From CAVUEG01 sp963740525 (GTDB taxonomy: Bacteria; Actinomycetota; Actinomycetes; Propionibacteriales; Nocardioidaceae), in contig CAVUEG010000006.1 in the NCBI GenBank assembly GCA_963740525.1, positions 1,302,001 to 1,366,000 on the forward strand: a DNA stretch of 64,000 bases, read 5' to 3'. Under the pieces are notes generated by a model. It saw only the letters and a program-made list of their open reading frames with translations. It ran no database searches and had not been told where the DNA came from. Each line of letters begins with the position of its first letter. Positions within the stretch are counted from its first letter, which is position 1. A program made the translations under genes and the position numbers. Positions 9,789 to 17,745 of the stretch are shown piece after piece.

Positions 9789-10339
9789 CGTGGCCTCCTC
9801 TCAGCCGGTGTGTGTCCGGTCGGGGTGTCCGGCTTTCGGTCGTCCGCGGCGAGGAGGTCTGCGAGCCTGCCCCGAGCCCGGTGCAGCCTGATGTTCACGG
9901 CGTTGGGGGTGACGCCCAGCACCAGCGAGATCTCGGTGGGGCTCAGGTCCTCCCAGGCCCAGAGCCGCAGCAGCTCCTGCTCGGCGGGACGCAGCTGGGC
10001 GAGCGCGCGGTGCAGCGCGGGATCGGGCGTCTCGGCGTGCTCGTCGACGGCCGGTCCCGGTGGGTCCAGCCGCGTGACCCGGGCGACGAGGCCCCGTTGG
10101 CGGCGGGCCGACCGCTCGGCGTTGGCCAGGCACTTGCGTGCGACTGCGTAGCACCAGGGCAGCTCGGCGCCGGCCGGGACGTCGTCGAGTCGGCGCCAGA
10201 GCACCAGCAGCGCGTCGGCGACGACGTCCTGTGCGGTCTCAGGGTCGGTTCGGCGGGCGGCGTACCGACGCAGCGGCTCGCCGACGGAACCGACGAGCTT
10301 CTCGAACCGGGCCCTGCGTTCCTCGTGCACGGATCTCAC
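9785..10339 (-). CDS. ECF-type RNA polymerase sigma factor
   Basis: Sigma-70 family protein of 184 residues using a GTG start at 10339. Longer in-frame readings would run through tRNA-Phe and are rejected. Region 2 is visible as EPLRRYAARRTDPETAQDVV...LLVLWRRLDDV. Region 4 is LRPAEQELLRLWAWEDLSP followed by EISLVLGVTPNAVNIRLHRA. It directs RNA polymerase to a dedicated set of promoters. It is coupled by a 4-base overlap to a membrane protein that is probably its anti-sigma. The inducing signal is unknown. Confidence 0.88.
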   Translation of the reverse strand: MRSVHEERRARFEKLVGSVGEPLRRYAARRTDPETAQDVVADALLVLWRRLDDVPAGAELPWCYAVARKCLANAERSARRQRGLVARVTRLDPPGPAVDEHAETPDPALHRALAQLRPAEQELLRLWAWEDLSPTEISLVLGVTPNAVNIRLHRARGRLADLLAADDRKPDTPTGHTPAERRPR

Positions 10340-10444
10340 GATGGCATCTGTCCGGCAGTGTCGCCGTTCTTTCACGCGGTGGGTCGCGTGCGGTGCGCGG
10401 GCGGGCGCGAACCGCGGGGAGGCCTGTTGGCTTCGGGACCAGGA

Positions 10445-10474
10445 AAGCCGCGTCCCCTGAGAGGAACGCGGCTT
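10445..10474 (-). terminator. Terminator of tRNA-Phe
   Basis: AAGCCGCGT (10445-10453) pairs with ACGCGGCTT (10466-10474). Read on the minus strand it follows the tRNA by about 10 bases and ends in a short T-rich tract. Confidence 0.7.
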
Positions 10475-10484
10475 CCTGTGCTTG

Positions 10485-10558
10485 TGGGCAGGGGCGGGGT
10501 CGAACCGCCGACCTTCCACTTTTCAGGCGGACGCTCGTACCAACTGAGCTACCTGCCC
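10485..10558 (-). tRNA. tRNA-Phe (GAA)
   Basis: The reverse complement folds as a full cloverleaf: acceptor GGGCAGG/CCTGCCC, D-arm GCTC..GAGC, anticodon loop CTGAAAA giving GAA, and T-loop TTCGACC. The CCA end is not encoded. Confidence 0.95.
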
Positions 10559-10623
10559 AAGCGCGGGAAACGATACAACAGGGTCGCCTGTGGGCAGGAA
10601 TCGAGTCCCGCGGGCCGGGAGGC

Positions 10624-11223
10624 TCAGGCGCCGGCCTCGAGGACGACCTCGTCGTGCTCGAGACGCGGCAGCCGGTCGAACCAGGCGTTCTCACCCGGGT
10701 GACCGAGGTTGACCACGAGCAGCGACTTCAGCGCCGTACCGGCGAAGAAGTCCTCGTCGACGGCCGCAGCGTCGAAGCCGGCCATGGGACCCGCGGCCAG
10801 GCCGGCCGCGCGGACGCCGAGGAGGAAGTAGCCCACCTGGAGGGTGGCGTTGAAGCGGGCCATCTGCTCGCGGCCCGCGGCGTCGGTGAAGGTGTCCTTG
10901 GCGCCGGGGAAGTGGGGGAAGGTGCGGTCCAGGTGCTCGTGGAAGTCCGTGTCGGCGGCCAGGATCGCCACGAGCGGGGCGTTGGCGGTCTTGTCCCGGT
11001 TGCTGCCTCCCATGTGCTTGAGGAGCTTCTCCCGGGTCTCTCCGTGCCGGACCAGTACGACGCGCAGCGGCTGGGCGTTCATCGCGGTCGGCCCGTACTT
11101 CACCAGGTCGTAGATCGCGGCGATCTGCTCATCGGTGACAGGCTGGTCGGTGAACGTGTTCGCCGTACGTGCCTCACGGAACAGCAGATCCTGGGCGGCC
11201 GGGTCAAGGTGAAGGATGGTCAT
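10624..11223 (-). CDS. Nitroreductase family protein, RutE/HadB-like (malonic semialdehyde reductase-type)
   Basis: A 199-residue FMN-dependent reductase. Motifs include ARTANTFTDQPV at the N-terminus, YGPTAMNAQPLRVV (flavin contact region), LQVGYFLLGVRAAGLAAGPM and LLVVNLGHPGENAWFDRLPR. Length and pattern match RutE, which reduces malonic semialdehyde in pyrimidine breakdown. No other rut genes are nearby, so the physiological substrate may be another enone, aldehyde or nitro compound. The ATG at 11223 is chosen because the upstream extension has no family match. The gene sits between tRNA-Asp and tRNA-Phe on the same strand. Confidence 0.87.
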   Translation of the reverse strand: MTILHLDPAAQDLLFREARTANTFTDQPVTDEQIAAIYDLVKYGPTAMNAQPLRVVLVRHGETREKLLKHMGGSNRDKTANAPLVAILAADTDFHEHLDRTFPHFPGAKDTFTDAAGREQMARFNATLQVGYFLLGVRAAGLAAGPMAGFDAAAVDEDFFAGTALKSLLVVNLGHPGENAWFDRLPRLEHDEVVLEAGA

Positions 11224-11361
11224 ACCGGGCTCAACGCTGGTTGAAGGTTCAACAATTCCTCGAAGGCGAGTGCCGTGGGTCACAGGCACTCACCGATTGG
11301 TCACAAACCGCAGGTTCCTGACCCGAAAACATGCGGTTGGGGACCAAACCGCAATGAAGAA

Positions 11362-11387
11362 CGCCCTGGATCGGGTGATCCAGGGCG
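11362..11387 (-). terminator. Terminator of the tRNA-Glu/tRNA-Asp transcript
   Basis: Perfect 11-base arms CGCCCTGGATC (11362-11372) and GATCCAGGGCG (11377-11387) with a 4-base loop; on the minus strand a TTCTTC tract follows. Confidence 0.85.
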
Positions 11388-11416
11388 CTGCTCGTGAGAC
11401 GCGATCATGACGATGG

Positions 11417-11490
11417 CGACCCCGACGGGACTCGAACCCGCGGCCTCCGCCGTGACAGGGCGGCGCGCTAACCAACTGCGCTACGGGGCC
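11417..11490 (-). tRNA. tRNA-Asp (GTC)
   Basis: Complete cloverleaf on the minus strand: acceptor GGCCCCG/CGGGGTC plus G discriminator, D-arm GCGC, anticodon loop CTGTCAC (GTC), T-loop TTCGAGT. It lies 76 bases downstream of tRNA-Glu and is probably co-transcribed with it. Confidence 0.95.
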
Positions 11491-11566
11491 TTGCTTGGTG
11501 CTGTTCAGTGAAGCGGTGGAACTCTAACCCATGCCTTGCTCTGCTACCGAATCGACTCCGGTCTCG

Positions 11567-11639
11567 CACCCCCAACGGGATTCGAACCCGTGCTACCGCC
11601 GTGAAAGGGCGACGTCCTAGGCCGCTAGACGATGGGGGC
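11567..11639 (-). tRNA. tRNA-Glu (TTC)
   Basis: Minus-strand cloverleaf with anticodon loop CTTTCAC (TTC), D-arm GTCT/GGAC and T-loop TTCGAAT. Acceptor GCCCCCA/TGGGGGT has a G-U first pair, as seen in several tRNA-Glu genes. Confidence 0.94.
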
Positions 11640-11742
11640 CAGTCACCCGGGCAAGTGCCCGTCAGGGGACCGCGCAATCATAGGGGTACCCGAGTGGGCC
11701 GACAAATCATTGCCGGTTTGCGCAGGCGGGGAGGATGTCGAG

Positions 11743-12099
11743 ATGGACCTGCCCATAGATGTGCCACGCGAGCGCTTCGAGGAGCTGGTCGACCTCGCGC
11801 TCGCAGGCATCCCGGGGGAGCTGCTCGCGATGACCGACAACGTGGCTGTGGTCGTGGTCGACGAGCCACCGGCCGACGACGCCGATCTCCTCGGTCTGTA
11901 CGACGGGCGGCCGCTGACCGAGCGTGATGGGTACGGGTTCGAGCCGCCGGACGTGATCACGATCTTCCGGATGCCGATCCTGCGACTGTGCAGTGACGTC
12001 GACGAGGTGGTCGAGGAGGTCAAAGTGACCGTCGTCCACGAGATCGCCCATCACTTCGGGATCGACGACGACCGGTTGCACGAGCTCGGCTGGGACTGA
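11743..12099 (+). CDS. Metallopeptidase family protein (DUF1025/zincin-like)
   Basis: A 118-residue protein starting MDLPIDVPRERFEELVDLAL, preceded by a GGGGAGG ribosome site. The C-terminal zincin motif is VVHEIAHHFGIDDDRLHELGW, where HEIAHH supplies HExxH. The size and motif match the small acidic metallopeptidase-like family found next to tRNA genes or essential genes in actinobacteria. Substrate and function are unknown. The gene stands alone between the tRNA cluster and the convergent crcB operon. Confidence 0.85.
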   Translation: MDLPIDVPRERFEELVDLALAGIPGELLAMTDNVAVVVVDEPPADDADLLGLYDGRPLTERDGYGFEPPDVITIFRMPILRLCSDVDEVVEEVKVTVVHEIAHHFGIDDDRLHELGWD

Positions 12100-12117
12100 T
12101 CCGCGGGGTCCGGCGTC

Positions 12118-12441
12118 TCAGGCGATCGCGAAGCCGAGGGCGGCGGCGGCCAGGCTCGCCGCTGTGGTGACCACGACGAGGACACCGCCCAGGCGCGGAC
12201 CGCGCTCGACCACCTGGACGGCGAAGGCGGAGTAGGTCGTGAAGGCCCCGCAGAAGCCGACGCCCACCAGGGCCGTCGGATGCGCGCCCAACGACAGGGC
12301 GGTGAACAGGCCCAGGAGGAACGATCCCGCGACGTTGGCCGCCACGGTCCCCCACGGAAGTCGTCCGTCGAACGTGTGCGCCAGCGCGTAGCGCAGGGGC
12401 GCCCCGACCAGTGCTCCCAGGGCCACGAGGAGCGCGCTCAC
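12118..12441 (-). CDS. crcB: Fluoride channel subunit CrcB/Fluc (second copy)
   Basis: A 107-residue protein with four membrane segments; MSALLVALGALVGAPLRYALA is segment one. The GFCGAFTTYSAFAVQ stretch is the conserved Fluc pore signature. Its GTG start overlaps the stop of the first crcB (12438-12441). Two different crcB genes in tandem are typical of Gram-positives, where the two proteins form a heterodimeric, dual-topology fluoride channel that exports fluoride leaking in as HF. Confidence 0.93.
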   Translation of the reverse strand: MSALLVALGALVGAPLRYALAHTFDGRLPWGTVAANVAGSFLLGLFTALSLGAHPTALVGVGFCGAFTTYSAFAVQVVERGPRLGGVLVVVTTAASLAAAALGFAIA

Positions 12442-12857
12442 TCGTTGCCCTCCTCGTCCTCGAACTCGAGCTGTTCCGACGGGGTCGACGCGCGTCGAGC
12501 CAGGGCGACAACGCTCAGACAGGCCAACAGTGTCGCGGCGACGTACAGGAGCGCGGTGACCTCCTGTCCCGAGGCCAGCAGCTCGCGGGTCTGCACCGAC
12601 CAGGCCGAGAGGGTCGTGAACCCACCCAGCACGCCGGTGCCGAGGAACAGTGGCAGCGTCCAATGGTGCCGGACGTAGTCCAGCGCGGGCAGCAGCCCCA
12701 GCAGGCCGGAGCCGACGACGTTGATCGCCAGGGTGGTCCAGGGGAAGCCGGCACCGTCGGGGGCCCATTCGCCGATGGCCCACCGCAGGAGAGCGCCCAT
12801 GGCGCCCCCCAGTGCCACGGCGACCAGCCCGGCCGGCCGCAGGGGAGGGCGGCTCAT
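12438..12857 (-). CDS. crcB: Fluoride channel subunit CrcB/Fluc (first copy)
   Basis: A 139-residue four-helix protein starting MSRPPLRPAGLVAVALGGAM with GALLRWAIGEW and the pore signature GGFTTLSAWSVQT. An acidic tail (EQLEFEDEEGNE) is longer than usual. The ATG overlaps the stop of the upstream HATPase gene and the stop overlaps the next crcB start, so all three genes form one tightly coupled operon. It pairs with the second CrcB to form the channel. No fluoride (crcB-type) riboswitch was recognised upstream. Confidence 0.93.
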   Translation of the reverse strand: MSRPPLRPAGLVAVALGGAMGALLRWAIGEWAPDGAGFPWTTLAINVVGSGLLGLLPALDYVRHHWTLPLFLGTGVLGGFTTLSAWSVQTRELLASGQEVTALLYVAATLLACLSVVALARRASTPSEQLEFEDEEGNE

Positions 12858-13807
12858 GCCTTGCGACGTCCCTGGTCGGTGTCCAGGTCGAACTCGCCCT
12901 GCCAGGGCGTCGGCGGCTCCCCGCGGGACTGGCGCACGAACTCGCCGACGTACCAGTCCTGGAGCGCCAGCAGCTGGTCGGACGCCGACAGGGACAGCAG
13001 CTTGCGTGCTCGGCAGAACTCGTCGGCGAGCAGCAGCAGATCCCGCATCCGCTTCATGGTCTCCCCGGCCGTGCTGGGGACGAGGTACTCCAGGTCGACG
13101 CGCTCCTGGCCCGCCTCGATGGCGCGGTCGAGGTTGACGATACCGGTCGCTCGCTGCCGCTCGGCCTCCACGACCCGGAACTGCTCGCCCAGGTCACGGG
13201 CCACGGGGATCGGGGTCTCCGACCGTAGTGACAGCAGCCGCAGCTCGCGGCGGAGCTCGAGGTAGTAGAGGCGGTACGCCGCGAAGACCCGCGGCGGCAT
13301 GTCGAGCAGCCTGACCGGGATCCGACCCTCGTCGGCGCGGGCGGACTCCGCCGCGCGTTCGACCTCGGACTTGAAGTCGACGACCTGCACTTCCGGGAGC
13401 GCGTCGCTCTCGTTGGTCTCCGCGCTCGGCTCGAACCAGACCAGCTTCCCGTCGAGCTCGATGTCACATCCCCAAGCGACCGAGTGCATGGCCACGAGCC
13501 GCAGCCCACGCCCGATGGTCGCGAGGAGCTGGTCCTGACCGAAGCGGTCGATCTCGAGGCGGGGTGGGGTGGTGGCGCCGTCGAAGACCTCGATCCTGGG
13601 GTTGTCCCGGGTGCCGCGGACCCGCACCGCCATCGGGCTCGTCGCGTGCAGGAGGGCGTTCGTCGCCAGCTCCGTGGTGCCCAGGCGGGCGGACTCGAGG
13701 AGGTCCTCTCGGCCGACCTGTTCGAGGATTCCCGTGACCCAGTCCCGGGCGTCCTTGATGGAGCGCGGGTTGGCCTTGAGTGGCAGGGCCTGTCGGGTCA
13801 GGGGCAC
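12854..13807 (-). CDS. HATPase (RsbW-type serine kinase-like) regulatory protein
   Basis: 317 residues. The N-terminal ~130 residues are an HATPase_c_2 domain with N-box LGTTELATNALLHA and G1-like IEVFDGA; the later GRGLRLVAMHSVAWG is the usual lid/G3 region. The remaining ~185 residues are helical and acidic/basic with no recognised domain, for example PPRVFAAYRLYYLELRRELR. It is a probable partner-switching regulator whose target is not in the window. It leads the operon with two crcB genes through a 4-base overlap, an unusual pairing. The ATG at 13807 is preceded by CCACCC-type weak ribosome signals. Confidence 0.75.
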   Translation of the reverse strand: MPLTRQALPLKANPRSIKDARDWVTGILEQVGREDLLESARLGTTELATNALLHATSPMAVRVRGTRDNPRIEVFDGATTPPRLEIDRFGQDQLLATIGRGLRLVAMHSVAWGCDIELDGKLVWFEPSAETNESDALPEVQVVDFKSEVERAAESARADEGRIPVRLLDMPPRVFAAYRLYYLELRRELRLLSLRSETPIPVARDLGEQFRVVEAERQRATGIVNLDRAIEAGQERVDLEYLVPSTAGETMKRMRDLLLLADEFCRARKLLSLSASDQLLALQDWYVGEFVRQSRGEPPTPWQGEFDLDTDQGRRKA

Positions 13808-13880
13808 GGGTGGCTTTCGGCGGAGGGTGGGTCACCCAAATCCTGCCACTGCAGGGCGGTCCTCAAACCGATTGGCCGCC

Positions 13881-14705
13881 TCAGCGGCTCAGGTGTCGCG
13901 CCCGCGCGAACGAGTAGAGGCCGTAACAGGCGATGCCGAGACCGACGACTCCGAGCAGCGCGCTGCCGAACGGTTGCCGCAGCACCTCGTGCAGGGCCTG
14001 GTCGAGGCCACCGGACTTCTTGGCGTCATGGGTGAGTGCGGCCCAGCAGAACAGCCCTCCCACGACTGCCAGGGCTGCCCCCTTGGCCACGTGGCCGATC
14101 TTGCCGAGCCAGATGTAGGTGGTGCCCAGATCCCCGGTCTGGGCCTCGGTCTCGAGGTCCTTGCGGAACTTCTCCGACCAGCCCTTCCACGCCAACGCGC
14201 CGGCGTACGCGAGGATCCCCAGACCCACCGCCCCCACCAGGAGCTGTCCCAGCGGAGCCGACATCAGCTTGGTGGTGAAGGAGTCGGTGCCGCTCGAGGA
14301 GCCGCTGCCCACTGCGACCTTGACCGCCGACCAGGCGAGTGACCCGTAGACCAGGGCCTTGAGCCCGGCCATCGCGCGCTTTGCCAGCCGCTTCCCTCCG
14401 TCGTAGCGCGTGTAGCCGACGGCCGCCTCGACCACCCGCCACACGACGAGAGCGGCCAGACCCGCCGCGACGGCCCAGAGCAGGCCCGCACCGACCGGGG
14501 TGTCCGCGAGCTGGTGCATCGCCCCGGAGCTGGACGCCTTTCCCTGACCGGATCCGAAGGCCAGCTGCAGCGCGGTCCAGGCGACGATGAGGTGCACGAT
14601 GCCGTAGACGACGAGGCCGAACCTGATGCCAGGCTCCAGCGCATCGTCGAGGTCGTCCCTCGAGACATCAGAGACGTCGGGGACGTCTGACTTGTCCATG
14701 TTCAT
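13881..14705 (-). CDS. DUF1206 integral membrane protein
   Basis: 274 residues with about six membrane segments arranged as three similar pairs (for example RFGLVVYGIVHLIVAWTAL, GAGLLWAVAAGLAALVVWRV, AKGAALAVVGGLFCWAAL), the hallmark of DUF1206. The N-terminal ~25 residues are strongly acidic (KSDVPDVSDVSRDDLDD). The ATG at 14705 follows GGAGGG by three bases; the second ATG, six bases on, is equally good. Function of the family is unknown. It lies 39 bases downstream of mtr on the same strand and may be co-transcribed. Confidence 0.87.
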   Translation of the reverse strand: MNMDKSDVPDVSDVSRDDLDDALEPGIRFGLVVYGIVHLIVAWTALQLAFGSGQGKASSSGAMHQLADTPVGAGLLWAVAAGLAALVVWRVVEAAVGYTRYDGGKRLAKRAMAGLKALVYGSLAWSAVKVAVGSGSSSGTDSFTTKLMSAPLGQLLVGAVGLGILAYAGALAWKGWSEKFRKDLETEAQTGDLGTTYIWLGKIGHVAKGAALAVVGGLFCWAALTHDAKKSGGLDQALHEVLRQPFGSALLGVVGLGIACYGLYSFARARHLSR

Positions 14706-14744
14706 GAGCCCTCCCGGCACTGCGCGTCCCCGTCGTCACCGTTC

Positions 14745-16124
14745 TTACCCCCGTTGGGTCAGGTCCAGTCCCAAGAGGGCGTTCTCGACCACCTCGGCCA
14801 GCGCCGGGTGGATCCAGTACTGCCCGCGAGCCACGTCGTACGCCGTCTGCCCGAAGGTCGCGGCCTGGACCAGGGGCTGGATCAGGTTGGACGCCTGGTC
14901 GCCGATGATGTGGGCGCCGAGGAGCAGGCCGGTGTCCGGGTCGGCGAGGACCTTCACGAAGCCCTCGGTGTCCTCCATGGCCCAGCCGTAGGCGACCTCG
15001 GAGTACGCCTGCCTGGCGACCACGTGCCGGACCCCGCGCAGCACGGCCTCTCGCTCCTTGAGACCGAAGGACGCGATCTGGGGATACGTGAACACGGCGC
15101 TCGGGATCACCTCGTTGTCGGCTGCCCTGAGATCGTCGGGATGCCTCAGGTTGTGTCGGACCACCCGGGCCTGCTGGTTGGCGACGTGCTTGAGCTGGAA
15201 GTGGCCGGCGATGTCCCCCAGTGCCCAGACACCAGGTGCCGTGGTCCGCATGAACTCGTCGACCACGATCACCCCCAGTGGATCGGTGGCGACCCCGGCC
15301 GCGGGAAGGTCCAGGAGGTCGGAGTTGGGCACCCTGCCCGTCGCCACGAGCAGGGCGTCGACCTCCACCCGATCGTCGCCCAGGTGGATCGCGATTCCTC
15401 CCGGGGTCGCCTCGACCCTGTCGACCACGCTGTCGAGCAGCAGGTTCCACTGACGCCCGGCGATCTCGGTGAACCGGGCGGCGACGTCGTCGTCCTCGTC
15501 GCGGAGCAGGCTGCTGCCGCGGTGGATCTGGGTCACCGAGCTGCCGAACGCGGAGAAGACATGGGCGAACTCGGCGGCGACGAAGCCACCGCCGATGATC
15601 CCCAGCCGGTCGGGCAGCTCGGCGAGCCGCATGATCGTGTCGCTCGTGTGGTGCTTCACCTCGGTCAGTCCCGGGATGTCGGGCACGGTGGCCCGGCTGC
15701 CGGCGGCGATCACGACCTGGTCGGCCGTGAGCTGTTCGCGGCCCGTCGAGGTCTCCACCGAGAGCGTGCGGGGGGCGGTGAAGCGGGCCGTCCCTTCGAG
15801 CAGGGTGACGTACTGGTTGCGCGTGGCGCGGTAGTCGCGACCTTCCACGCTGATCGGGTCGATCCGGGCGAAGACGCGGTCCCGCAGGTCACCCCAGCGG
15901 ACCGCGCCGACGGTCGTGTCCACTCCCAGCGACGGCCCGCGGCGGGCGTGCCGGGCCAGGTCCGCCGGGTAGACGAACATCTTGGTGGGCACGCAGCCCA
16001 CGTTGATACAGGTGCCTCCGAAGACGCCGCGCTCGATCATGACCACGGACTGGTCGGCGAACTCGGCGCCCACGATGGTGTTGCCGGATCCGGTGCCGAT
16101 CACGGCGAGGTCGAAGTGGTTCAC
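14745..16124 (-). CDS. mtr: Mycothione reductase
   Basis: 459-residue flavoprotein disulfide reductase. FAD-binding VIGTGSGNTIVG is at the N-terminus and the redox pair is C39/C44 in GGTCINVGCVPTK. The NADPH domain has LGIIGGGFVAAEFAHVF, the second FAD motif is VWALGDIAG, and the C-terminal active-site base is H439-PALAE444. The short N-terminus and FVYPADLARHARR after the redox site are characteristic of Mtr rather than lipoamide dehydrogenase. It reduces mycothiol disulfide with NADPH. mshD, in the same window, supports a functional mycothiol system. The gene is divergent from ndh. Confidence 0.93.
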   Translation of the reverse strand: MNHFDLAVIGTGSGNTIVGAEFADQSVVMIERGVFGGTCINVGCVPTKMFVYPADLARHARRGPSLGVDTTVGAVRWGDLRDRVFARIDPISVEGRDYRATRNQYVTLLEGTARFTAPRTLSVETSTGREQLTADQVVIAAGSRATVPDIPGLTEVKHHTSDTIMRLAELPDRLGIIGGGFVAAEFAHVFSAFGSSVTQIHRGSSLLRDEDDDVAARFTEIAGRQWNLLLDSVVDRVEATPGGIAIHLGDDRVEVDALLVATGRVPNSDLLDLPAAGVATDPLGVIVVDEFMRTTAPGVWALGDIAGHFQLKHVANQQARVVRHNLRHPDDLRAADNEVIPSAVFTYPQIASFGLKEREAVLRGVRHVVARQAYSEVAYGWAMEDTEGFVKVLADPDTGLLLGAHIIGDQASNLIQPLVQAATFGQTAYDVARGQYWIHPALAEVVENALLGLDLTQRG

Positions 16125-16193
16125 AGGGGCATCCTGCCTGCCCGAAGCGGCGACCGGGGGGACGTGACGAAGCGAACGTCTCCGCGGCTTGTC

Positions 16194-16211
16194 TTGTGAA
16201 GGCGTTCACAA
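16194..16211. promoter_or_regulatory. Rex operator (ROP) upstream of ndh
   Basis: TTGTGAAGGCGTTCACAA is a perfect palindrome with 7-base arms around a 4-base centre. It matches the Rex consensus TTGTGAAnnnnTTCACAA completely. It lies 54 bases upstream of the ndh start and 69 bases from the mtr start, so it can act on either gene. Confidence 0.92.
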
Positions 16212-16265
16212 CAACACTGGGCAGCAACACTGGGGGAGTCAGCACCCGACCCGGAAGGTTGACGA

Positions 16266-17735
16266 ATGACGAACGAGGATGCGCCCCGCCACCGCGTGGT
16301 GGTGATCGGTTCCGGCTTCGGTGGGCTCTTCGGCACCAAGGCGCTGCGGCGGGCCGATGTCGACGTCACGATGATCGCCAAGACGACCCACCACCTCTTC
16401 CAGCCGCTGCTGTACCAGGTGGCCACCGGCATCCTGTCGGAGGGCGAGATCGCCCCGCCCACCCGTGAGGTGCTGGCCCGTCAGAAGAACGCCCGCGTGC
16501 TTCTCGGCGACGTGACCGACATCGACCTCGAGGCGCGCACCGTCACCTCACACGTGCTCGGTCGGCCGACGGTGACCCCGTACGACTCGCTGCTGGTTGC
16601 CGCGGGTGCGGGACAGTCGTACTTCGGCAACGACCACTTCGCGGAGTTCGCCCCCGGCATGAAGAGCATCGACGACGCCCTGGAGCTGCGCGGGCGGATC
16701 TTCGGCGCCTTCGAGCTGGCCGAGCTCTCCGAGGACGAGTCCGAGATCGACCGGCTGCTCACCTTCGTCGTCGTCGGCGCCGGCCCCACCGGAGTCGAGA
16801 TGGCCGGTCAGATCGCCGAGCTCGCCCATCGCACCCTGCACCGCGACTTCCGCCGGATCAACACCCGCACTGCAAGGGTGATCCTCGTCGACGCCGCGAG
16901 TCAGGTCCTGCCCCCGTTCGGTGCCAAGCTCGGCACCTGGAGCAAGGCGTCGCTCGAGAAGCTCGGGGTCGAGGTCCAGCTCGGGGCGATGGTCACCGAC
17001 GTGGACGAGCGTGGACTCGTGGTCCAGGAGCGGGACGGGTCGCGTCGCCGCATCGACGCCGTGACGAAGGTCTGGGCGGCCGGGGTCTCGGCCAGTCCAC
17101 TCGGCGCTGCCCTGGCGGCGCAGACCGGGGCGCCGGTCGACCGCGCCGGACGGATCCACGTGAACCCGGACCTGACGCTGCCCGGTCACCCCGAGGTGTT
17201 CGTGGTCGGCGACATGATCTCGCTGGACAACCTGCCCGGTGTCGCTCAGGTCGCGATCCAGGGCGCCAAGTACGCCGCCAAGGTGATCGACGGGCGGATC
17301 CAGGGCAAGGCGCCGAGGGGTCCGTTCAGGTACTTCGACAAGGGCAGCATGGCTACCATCTCGCGGTTCAGCGCGGTCGCGATGGTCGGCAAGGTACGGC
17401 TGCACGGCTTCGTCGCCTGGCTGATGTGGCTCGGCGTACACCTCTTCTACATCACCGGCTTCAAGAACCAGGTCTCCGCGCTGCTGCACTGGGCGATCAC
17501 GTTCGTCGGCAACGACCGTTCCGAGCGCACCGCCACCGAGCAGCAGATCTTCGGCCGGATGGCGCTGAGCAAGCTGGAGCACGGAGCCGCCGACCTGGTC
17601 AGCGCGCCGGGGGAGTTCGACGCGTTCCAGGCCGACCGTCAGCGCGCCCGGCGGGACGAGCTCGAGGCACGCGCCATCGAGGAGGCTCGGCTCTCGGACA
17701 CGAATGCCCGGGGGACGAAGTCCGAGACGGGCTGA
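16266..17735 (+). CDS. ndh: Type II NADH dehydrogenase (NDH-2)
   Basis: 489 residues. FAD motif VVVIGSGFGGLFGTKAL (residues ~11-27) and NAD motif FVVVGAGPTGVEMAGQ (~166-181) give the two-dinucleotide-binding arrangement; TKVWAAGVSASPLG and EVFVVGDMISLDNLPGVAQ complete the fold. The C-terminal part carries the membrane-anchoring GFVAWLMWLGVHLFYITGF typical of actinobacterial NDH-2. It transfers electrons from NADH to menaquinone without pumping protons. An exact Rex operator upstream predicts repression while the NADH/NAD+ ratio is low and induction when NADH builds up. An extra ~25 charged residues extend the C-terminus. Confidence 0.95.
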   Translation: MTNEDAPRHRVVVIGSGFGGLFGTKALRRADVDVTMIAKTTHHLFQPLLYQVATGILSEGEIAPPTREVLARQKNARVLLGDVTDIDLEARTVTSHVLGRPTVTPYDSLLVAAGAGQSYFGNDHFAEFAPGMKSIDDALELRGRIFGAFELAELSEDESEIDRLLTFVVVGAGPTGVEMAGQIAELAHRTLHRDFRRINTRTARVILVDAASQVLPPFGAKLGTWSKASLEKLGVEVQLGAMVTDVDERGLVVQERDGSRRRIDAVTKVWAAGVSASPLGAALAAQTGAPVDRAGRIHVNPDLTLPGHPEVFVVGDMISLDNLPGVAQVAIQGAKYAAKVIDGRIQGKAPRGPFRYFDKGSMATISRFSAVAMVGKVRLHGFVAWLMWLGVHLFYITGFKNQVSALLHWAITFVGNDRSERTATEQQIFGRMALSKLEHGAADLVSAPGEFDAFQADRQRARRDELEARAIEEARLSDTNARGTKSETG

Positions 17736-17745
17736 CGCACCGGGC

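Noticed and set aside
10340..10519. Longer N-terminus for the ECF sigma factor
   Set aside because: It would read through tRNA-Phe and its terminator; the GTG at 10339 starts right at region 2.
12442..12700. Fluoride riboswitch for crcB
   Set aside because: The genes are in the middle and end of an overlapping operon; no recognisable fluoride riboswitch pattern is visible upstream of the operon at 13808-13880.
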